NCBI GenBank assembly: GCA_938015795.1
Contig: CALLXA010000088.1
Span: forward strand, 1 to 6,299
Direction of reading: 5' to 3'
DNA length: 6,299 bases
From: an uncultured bacterium
GTDB lineage: Bacteria > Patescibacteriota > Dojkabacteria > SC72
The first letter of the stretch is position 1; each line of letters begins with the position of its first letter. Of this stretch, positions 1 to 5,457 are shown one piece after another. The notes beneath the pieces were generated by a model. The model was not told the origin of the DNA. It saw nothing but the letters and a program-made list of their open reading frames with translations, and made no database searches. Both the position numbers and the translations under genes were made by a program.

Positions 1-573
1 GTCTCACAAGATGAAAAAGACAATGTTTTTGGATATTGGGGTCATCTTCTTTCAGATTCAGCTGATCATAGAAGAAAAAGTACTATGATTAAAAAAAATA
101 CTGATTATTATGTAAGTAGTAAGAAATTTTTCCCTATGAGTGGATATATTATGGCCATGAGGAAGATGGATATTAATATTCCTAGGAACGTTCTTTCAGA
201 TGATGCTTTTATCTCATATTCCATCAGGAATGAAGGTTTTGAAATTGCATATGCTCCTAATGCTAGATGTTTTGTTAAGTACCCTACAAATCTAAATGAT
301 TATTACAAACAAAAGGTTAGATCTTTAGGTGGTTTTAAACAGTTAAAAGAGTTTGGAGTAATGCAAAGAGATAGGCAAAGCAGGAGTTTTTTGATTGAGC
401 TTGGTTATGCTTTCTATGTTTTAAGATATGCAAAATCATTAAAACAGTTTATATGGTCACTTTCTTTATTTCCTATTAGATTATTGACATGGATAAAGAT
501 ATTTTGGGAAAGAGTTATATTAAAAAGAGATATGCCTAAAGATGGGTGGAAGAGAATAGAGAGTACAAAATAA
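1..573 (+). CDS. Family 2 glycosyltransferase, C-terminal part (5' end outside window)
   Basis: The reading frame is open from the first base, so this is the last 190 codons of a longer gene; the ATG at 85 is internal and not a credible start. Seen in the protein (residue 1 = base 1): a short SGYIMAMRK segment near 48-56, an acidic pair D67-D68 in LSDDAF, then GFEIAYAPNA, VKYPTN, and Q104-K-V-R107-S-L-G-G. Known of the GT-A, family 2 (GT2) enzymes: the acidic pair matches the ED/DD catalytic-base motif, and QxxR resembles the QxxRW motif that binds the acceptor or product end. The upstream nucleotide-sugar-binding half is missing. Two moderately hydrophobic, tryptophan- and leucine-rich stretches near residues 129-142 and 149-169 suggest membrane association, and the tail ends DGWKRIESTK. 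Inference: a membrane-bound sugar transferase for cell-surface glycan; sugar and acceptor cannot be read. It converges on the ribosomal operon and is probably functionally unrelated to it. Stop is TAA. Confidence 0.82.
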   Translation, partial: VSQDEKDNVFGYWGHLLSDSADHRRKSTMIKKNTDYYVSSKKFFPMSGYIMAMRKMDINIPRNVLSDDAFISYSIRNEGFEIAYAPNARCFVKYPTNLNDYYKQKVRSLGGFKQLKEFGVMQRDRQSRSFLIELGYAFYVLRYAKSLKQFIWSLSLFPIRLLTWIKIFWERVILKRDMPKDGWKRIESTK

Positions 574-601
574 TATCCTATACTATATTAAATATAAATT
601 A

Positions 602-623
602 AAAAGGGACCGTAGTCCCTTTT
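602..623. terminator. Intrinsic terminator between convergent genes, mainly serving rpsG
   Basis: A perfect 9 bp stem, AAAAGGGAC pairing with GTCCCTTTT, closes a four-base CGTA loop. It lies between the glycosyltransferase stop (573) and the rpsG stop (652). On the minus strand the stem is followed by TTTTT then AATTTATA, a good U-tract for ending the rpoBC-rpsLG transcript. On the plus strand only four Ts follow the G/C part and they belong to the stem, so termination of the glycosyltransferase transcript is possible but weaker. The rest of the 574-651 gap is plain A/T-rich sequence. Confidence 0.85.
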
Positions 624-651
624 ATAATAAGCAAAATCTTGTAATCTTAGA

Positions 652-1122
652 TTACCATCTAAAATGTGCAAATGCTTTGTTAGCTTCTGCCATTCTTTCT
701 GTGTCTTCTTTCTTCTTAACAGCGTCTCCTTCTCCTTTGTAAGCTTCTATCAATTCATTTACTAAGATTTCATCAAAAGCTTTTCCTGATTTCTTCCTAG
801 CTACATCAATTATCCATCTAATAGATAATGTTTCTTGTCTTCTAGGGCTTACAGGCATAGGTACTTGGTAGTTAGCACCACCTACTCTTCTTGCTTTGAT
901 TTCTAGAGCTGGTCTTACATTATCAATAGCTTTGCTTAAGAATGATATAGCATCTTTTTCTCCAACTTTTTCAGATCCTTTTTCCAATGCAGCATATACC
1001 AAGTTTTCTGCTAATGATTTTTTACCATCTTGCATTACTTTGTTTATAAGTCTTGATACTAGTACATCATTGTATCTAACATCTCCTATAGATTTTCTTT
1101 TCTTTGCTCTTTTTCCTCTCAT
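652..1122 (-). CDS. rpsG: 30S ribosomal protein S7
   Basis: S7 is a primary 16S rRNA-binding protein. It nucleates assembly of the 30S head by binding the 3' major domain, and it lies close to the E-site tRNA and mRNA exit path. At 156 aa it has the usual bacterial length and aligns from end to end by eye: a basic N-terminus (MRGKRAKKRK), the DVRYND and LINKVMQDGKK helices, the RRVGGANYQVP beta-hairpin segment near residues 78-88, the SPRRQETLSIRW stretch, and the classic C-terminus ending AEANKAFAHFRW. The ATG at 1122 is the family start. No Shine-Dalgarno sequence precedes it; the 23 bp between the rpsL stop and this start are entirely A and T. It is the last gene of the operon and is followed within 30 bp by the terminator hairpin. 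Stop is TAA. Confidence 0.97.
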   Translation of the reverse strand: MRGKRAKKRKSIGDVRYNDVLVSRLINKVMQDGKKSLAENLVYAALEKGSEKVGEKDAISFLSKAIDNVRPALEIKARRVGGANYQVPMPVSPRRQETLSIRWIIDVARKKSGKAFDEILVNELIEAYKGEGDAVKKKEDTERMAEANKAFAHFRW

Positions 1123-1145
1123 TTATTTATATATTTAATTAAAAA
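1123..1145 (-). promoter_or_regulatory. rpsG translation-initiation region lacking a Shine-Dalgarno sequence
   Basis: The gap between the rpsL stop and the rpsG ATG is 23 bp and contains no G or C at all. There is therefore no purine-rich anti-16S pairing site, unlike the strong one before rpoC. The leader should be unstructured, so initiation may rely on an open A/U-rich site or on coupling to rpsL termination. TATAAA- and TATATA-like strings are present, but in such a biased stretch they cannot be taken as a promoter. Confidence 0.6.
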
Positions 1146-1559
1146 CTATTCTTCAGAAGCCTTAACTCCATATTTAGATCTGGCTTTCTTTCTGTTTTTT
1201 ACACCTTCGGTATCATATTTTCCTCTAACTACGGTATACTTTACACCAGGTAAGTCTCTTTTTCTTCCAGCTTTTACCATAACTACTGAGTGTTCTTGTA
1301 GGTTATGGCCTTCACCTGGGATATATGCAACTATTTCCATTCCGTTTGAAAGTCTAACTTTAGCAACTTTTCTCAAAGCTGAGTTAGGTTTCTTTGGTGT
1401 CATTGTTTTTACTTGCAAACATACACCCCTCTTAAAAGGATTCTTTGTTTTTGTATATTTATTTTTCAAAGGATTGAAGTTAGTAGCTAAGGCAATATGT
1501 GTTGTCTTTTGCTTCTTACTTTTCCTTGGTTTTCTTACTAATTGGTTTATTGTTGGCAT
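1146..1559 (-). CDS. rpsL: 30S ribosomal protein S12
   Basis: S12 sits at the interface side of the 30S decoding centre, contacts helices 18, 27 and 44 of 16S rRNA, and controls decoding accuracy. At 137 aa it is the long form, like Bacillus (about 138 aa) and 13 residues longer than the E. coli protein; the extra residues lie before KRGVC in a lysine/asparagine/threonine-rich segment (about 20-42). Conserved landmarks: MPTINQLVRKPR start, KRGVC (43-47), TPKKPNSALRKVA (54-66), PGEGHNLQEHSVV (81-93), RDLPGVKY (101-108), and DTEGVKNRKKARSKYG near the end. The decoding lysine of TPKKPNS (E. coli K42) is kept. The position matching E. coli K87 is arginine (R101), next to D102, the residue methylthiolated by RimO in other bacteria. 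Start is ATG 25 nt after the rpoC stop without a Shine-Dalgarno sequence; stop is TAG. Confidence 0.97.
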   Translation of the reverse strand: MPTINQLVRKPRKSKKQKTTHIALATNFNPLKNKYTKTKNPFKRGVCLQVKTMTPKKPNSALRKVAKVRLSNGMEIVAYIPGEGHNLQEHSVVMVKAGRKRDLPGVKYTVVRGKYDTEGVKNRKKARSKYGVKASEE

Positions 1560-1566
1560 GGTCGGT

Positions 1567-1595
1567 ATTATATAACAAATTCAATTAAAAATTAA
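1567..1595 (-). promoter_or_regulatory. Candidate internal promoter for a leaderless rpsL-rpsG transcript
   Basis: On the minus strand a perfect TATAAT occupies 1572-1567, and the seven bases 1566-1560 (ACCGACC) separate it from the rpsL ATG. Initiation at the usual 6-8 nt beyond a -10 box would begin at or beside the A of the ATG, giving a leaderless message. This fits the missing Shine-Dalgarno sequence. The -35 element is poor: TTAATT at 1595-1590, 17 bp upstream, matches TTGACA at three of six positions. In A/T-rich DNA a chance TATAAT is plausible, so this is a candidate only. Confidence 0.35.
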
Positions 1596-4500
1596 GCTCT
1601 GGTAGATCTTCTTCTTTATCTATCTCTGCAGAGTCTCCAACAGGTATAGGTCTTCCGATTATAACATTTTCTTTCATTCCTCTTAGGTAGTCTACTTTTC
1701 CTAAGATTGCAGCTTTTGTAAGTACTCTTACTTGCTCTTGGAATGACATAGCTGATAAGAAGCTTTCTGTGTTTAGGGATGATGTTTTAATACCAAGTAA
1801 TTTAGGTATTATCAAACATTTATTCTTTCCATCTCTAACAAGTCTTCTGTTCAACTCATCTCCTAAGAATCTGTTAATCAAAGATCCTGCCAAATATTCT
1901 GTGTCTCCAGGTTCATATACTTTTCCTAATCTAGCCATTTGTCTTAGGATTATTTCTATATGAATATCACCAATTGGCACACCTTGTTCATTAAATACTC
2001 TTTGTACTCCATCTAAGATATATTTTTGAGCAGATAGAATATCTGATACATCAGCCAATTTTTTAGGATCTACTGATCCTTCAGTTAATTGTTGACCTGC
2101 TTCAATTGTGTCTCCATCTTTAATCAATATTTCTATTCCTGAGAGTACAGTGATTATTTCTTCAGCTTTCATATCTCCAGATATTGTTAATACTCCAGCA
2201 TCTATTTCAACAGTTCCATCAAATGGTGCTTGTCTTTCGCCTTCCTCTGAATCAATATACATTAATTGACCAGCTTTAACTTTATCACCATTTTCTACTG
2301 CCATTTTAATTGCCTTAGATATTATGTAATATCTAATCATATTTTTATTACCTGCAATAGTTATTGTAGCAGATCCATCTTCAGCAATATCTACATGTGC
2401 TTTTCCAGAGATAGATGCAATTTCTGCTTCTGCTTTTGGTGTTCTAGCTTCGAAGAGTTCTTCGATTCTAGGTAAACCTTGAGTGATATCTGTTTTACCA
2501 ACACCACCAGACTGGAATGTTCTCATTGTTAACTGTGTACCTGGTTCCCCAATTGATTGTGCAGCTATTACACCTACACCTCTACCCATTTCCATTTCAG
2601 ATCCATCTTCTAAGTTCAATCCGTAACATTTTCTACAAATACCTAAAGGTGATTTACAAAGCATTGGTGTTCTTACAAATACTTCGTCTATATTTGTAGA
2701 AGCTATTTCTCTAGATAGGATTTTTGTTATATATTGATCTTTTTTTGCAATAATATTTCCATCAATGACAACATCTTGTGCTAATACTCTTCCAAAGATT
2801 CTATCTTTGAATTCTAATCTTCTTTCAGCATCTCTTTTAATACTTAATCCTTTTCCTTCATATCCACAATCATCTTGTTTTATTATTACATCATGAGCTA
2901 CGTCTACAAGTTTTCTTGTTAAGTAACCTGATGATGATGTTTTTAATGATCTATCTGCAATACCTTTTCTACCACCATTTGACGCTACAAAGTATTCAAA
3001 AGCTGAAAGTCCATCTCTATAGTTACCTTTGATAGGCATAGGGATCATATTACCTCTAGAGTCTCTAACAACACCTTTGATTGTTAATACCTGTCTAGCC
3101 TGAATTTGACCACCGTTTGCACCAGATTCAACCATTTCATATATGGTATTGTTTTTATCTAATGTATCCCAAGCTTTTTCAGCAAGTTCAACTGCAAAGT
3201 CATCCCACATATTTGTAGAAATATTTATCTTCTCATCTTTAGTCATTAAACCTTGGAGGTAGTTTTCTTGTAATTGTTCATCCTTCTGTTCCATCATTTT
3301 GATTTCTTTTTCAAGATCAAATGGAATTTGACTATCTTCCATGGCAAATGAGAATGCAATATCTGTTGCATATTTAAATCCTAAGAATTTCATACTGTCT
3401 AAGAGTTCAACAACAACTTGTAAATCATATCTGTCTTTAATATCAGATACTATTTTGTTTACTAGCTTTTTGTTTACTCTTTCATTAATAAATTCATAGT
3501 CCTCAGGAAGAATATTGTTAAATATTACTCTTCCAACACTTGTTCTTCTTGTTTCTCCTTTGTATTTAACAATTATTTCTTCTCCAATTGTAATGACATC
3601 TCTTTCATATGCCTTTATAGCTAGGTCTGAGTTTGCAAATATTCTTGGTTTTTCAACTTCATTCATATCTGTCAAAAGGAAGAATCCTAGTAACATATCT
3701 GCTGCAGGTAAAGCAAATACCTGACCATTAGATATATTTACAATGTTCTTTGATGACATCATGCTCTTCTCAGCTTCTTTTCTAGCTTCTTCAGTTAGCA
3801 ATATATGTACAGCCATTTGGTCACCATCAAAGTCAGCATTGAAAGCTTTACATATCAATGGATGAATTCTTATAGCATCACCTTCTACCAATCTAGGATA
3901 GAATGCTTGTACACTATATTTGTGTAGTGTTGGAGCACGATTTAGTAACACAGGTTTACCTTTAATTACTTCTTCTAATATATCCCAAATTACTTCATCT
4001 GCTTCTTCTATTAATTCTTTTCCTACTCTTATATTAGGTGCTAAATCTCTTTCTAAGAGCTTGTTTATTACAAATGGTTTAAACATTTCTAATGCAACTG
4101 ATTTTGGTAATCCACATTGATCAAAGTTTAATGTAGCATCACCAATAATAACTGCACGACCAGAGTAGTCAACACGTTTACCTAGTAAGTTTTTTCTGAA
4201 TATACCTTTTTTACCTCTAAGATCATCAGTTAATGACTGATATGGCAATCTCTTGCTATTCATCATTGGTTTTGATGGTCTATGAGAGTTATCAATTAAA
4301 GCATCTACAGATTCCTGTAACATTCTCTTTTCATTTCTCAAGATAACGTCAGGTGCACCGATTTCCATCAATCTTTTAAGACGATTATTTCTGTTTATAA
4401 TTCTTCTGTATAAGTCATTTAGGTCTGAAGTTGCAAATTTACCTCCTGCTAGAGGAATAATTGGTCTTAACTCTGGAGGTAACACAGGTAATATATTCAT

Positions 4501-5457
4501 TACCATCCAACCAGGATTAATACCATTTATTGAAAAACCTTCTAGATACTGTAATCTTCTCACAATAGCTGCTCTTTTGTCTCCCTTTTCTTTATCTGCT
4601 TGTCTTCTTAAGTTTTTAATTTCTCCCTCTATATCAAGATTTTCAAGAAGTTTTTTGACAGCCTCTGCACCCATCATAGCTTCAAAGAAGATTAAATCCC
4701 TATCTGCAAGATCAATATATTCATCTTCTGAAAGTACAGACCCTACTTCTATTTTTTCGATTATTTGTAAAATTCTTGAATAAAAAGAATCGATTTCCTC
4801 TTCTCTTTCTGCAAATGATTTCCTTATTTTAGCTAATGACTGCTTCTGTTTATGTACAATTTGATCTTTCTTAAAATCACTAGACTTCTCTTTATCCAAT
4901 TCTTTCACATCACCATCAAACATAGCTTCAGTTACCTTTAACTCTTCTTCTAGTTCTTCTCTTAATTGAGAAAGTTCTTGTTTTTTTAATGTTTCTGCTT
5001 TAGCAAAGATATCTTTTCTCTGTTCTTTTTCAACATTAACAATCATATACCTCGTGTAATAGATGACTGAAAGAAGCTTTTTGTGTGAAATATCTAAAAC
5101 AATAGACATTTTGTTAGGAATTCCGTATGCAAACCAAACATGAGCAACTGGAATAGCAAGGTCAATATGACCCATTCTTTCTCTTCTTACATCTTTTGTT
5201 GTTACTTCAACTCCACATTTATCACAGACTATACCCTTATATCTAATCTTTTTATATTTTCCACAGTAACATTCATAGTTTTTTGTTGGACCAAAGATTT
5301 TCTCACAGAAGAGACCATCTGGTTCTGCTCTAAATGTTCTATAGTTAATAGTTTCTGCTTTTGTTACCTCACCATATGACCAATCTAAGATTTGATCTGG
5401 AGATGCTAACGTAAGTTTTAAAACATCAAATGATGTTGATTTATTATGATTCTTCAT
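1585..5457 (-). CDS. rpoC: DNA-directed RNA polymerase subunit beta' (complete)
   Basis: Catalytic subunit of RNA polymerase, 1290 aa. Domains in order: N-terminal zinc ribbon C63, C65, C78, C81; a lysine/glutamate-rich helical stretch about 143-235 that is lineage-specific; clamp helices with FATSDLNDLYRRIINRNNRLKRL (341-363); GKRVDYSGRAVI (426-437); the NADFDGDQ loop (540-547) whose D542, D544 and D546 hold the catalytic magnesium; F-loop (about 778-799); bridge helix (about 826-858); second zinc site C864, C934, C941, C944; trigger loop after GEPGTQLTMRTF (971-981); duplicated barrel-like modules (about 1050-1125); conserved C-terminus with SFQEQVRVLTKAAILGK. There is no large trigger-loop insertion of the E. 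coli SI3 type. Odd: trigger-loop histidine is Q982; F-loop and bridge-helix signatures diverge; NRAPTLHKYSVQAF replaces the usual LHRLGIQAF form. The ATG lies inside rpoB, after a perfect Shine-Dalgarno sequence. Stop is TAA. Longer than Bacillus beta' (about 1200 aa), shorter than E. coli (1407). Confidence 0.99.
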   Translation of the reverse strand: MKNHNKSTSFDVLKLTLASPDQILDWSYGEVTKAETINYRTFRAEPDGLFCEKIFGPTKNYECYCGKYKKIRYKGIVCDKCGVEVTTKDVRRERMGHIDLAIPVAHVWFAYGIPNKMSIVLDISHKKLLSVIYYTRYMIVNVEKEQRKDIFAKAETLKKQELSQLREELEEELKVTEAMFDGDVKELDKEKSSDFKKDQIVHKQKQSLAKIRKSFAEREEEIDSFYSRILQIIEKIEVGSVLSEDEYIDLADRDLIFFEAMMGAEAVKKLLENLDIEGEIKNLRRQADKEKGDKRAAIVRRLQYLEGFSINGINPGWMVMNILPVLPPELRPIIPLAGGKFATSDLNDLYRRIINRNNRLKRLMEIGAPDVILRNEKRMLQESVDALIDNSHRPSKPMMNSKRLPYQSLTDDLRGKKGIFRKNLLGKRVDYSGRAVIIGDATLNFDQCGLPKSVALEMFKPFVINKLLERDLAPNIRVGKELIEEADEVIWDILEEVIKGKPVLLNRAPTLHKYSVQAFYPRLVEGDAIRIHPLICKAFNADFDGDQMAVHILLTEEARKEAEKSMMSSKNIVNISNGQVFALPAADMLLGFFLLTDMNEVEKPRIFANSDLAIKAYERDVITIGEEIIVKYKGETRRTSVGRVIFNNILPEDYEFINERVNKKLVNKIVSDIKDRYDLQVVVELLDSMKFLGFKYATDIAFSFAMEDSQIPFDLEKEIKMMEQKDEQLQENYLQGLMTKDEKINISTNMWDDFAVELAEKAWDTLDKNNTIYEMVESGANGGQIQARQVLTIKGVVRDSRGNMIPMPIKGNYRDGLSAFEYFVASNGGRKGIADRSLKTSSSGYLTRKLVDVAHDVIIKQDDCGYEGKGLSIKRDAERRLEFKDRIFGRVLAQDVVIDGNIIAKKDQYITKILSREIASTNIDEVFVRTPMLCKSPLGICRKCYGLNLEDGSEMEMGRGVGVIAAQSIGEPGTQLTMRTFQSGGVGKTDITQGLPRIEELFEARTPKAEAEIASISGKAHVDIAEDGSATITIAGNKNMIRYYIISKAIKMAVENGDKVKAGQLMYIDSEEGERQAPFDGTVEIDAGVLTISGDMKAEEIITVLSGIEILIKDGDTIEAGQQLTEGSVDPKKLADVSDILSAQKYILDGVQRVFNEQGVPIGDIHIEIILRQMARLGKVYEPGDTEYLAGSLINRFLGDELNRRLVRDGKNKCLIIPKLLGIKTSSLNTESFLSAMSFQEQVRVLTKAAILGKVDYLRGMKENVIIGRPIPVGDSAEIDKEEDLPELNF

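Noticed and set aside
85..87. ATG that could start a 162-residue plus-strand protein.
   Set aside because: The same frame is open back to base 1 and the upstream residues fit the glycosyltransferase, so the ATG is internal.
641..655. Second small inverted repeat, GTAATC-TTA-GATTAC, overlapping the rpsG stop codon.
   Set aside because: Only six A/T-rich base pairs with a three-base loop and no U-tract of its own; expected by chance in such sequence, so not called as a terminator or regulator.
1123..1145. TATAAA/TATATA strings before rpsG as a promoter.
   Set aside because: The stretch is entirely A/T, so -10-like strings are unavoidable; the best TATAAA would place the start site inside the gene, and no -35 element is recognisable.
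896..5379. Several plus-strand open frames of 60-80 codons opposite rpsG and rpoC.
   Set aside because: They are antisense to strongly conserved coding sequence, have low-complexity Ser/Phe/Ile/Cys-rich translations typical of antisense frames, and lack credible initiation signals.
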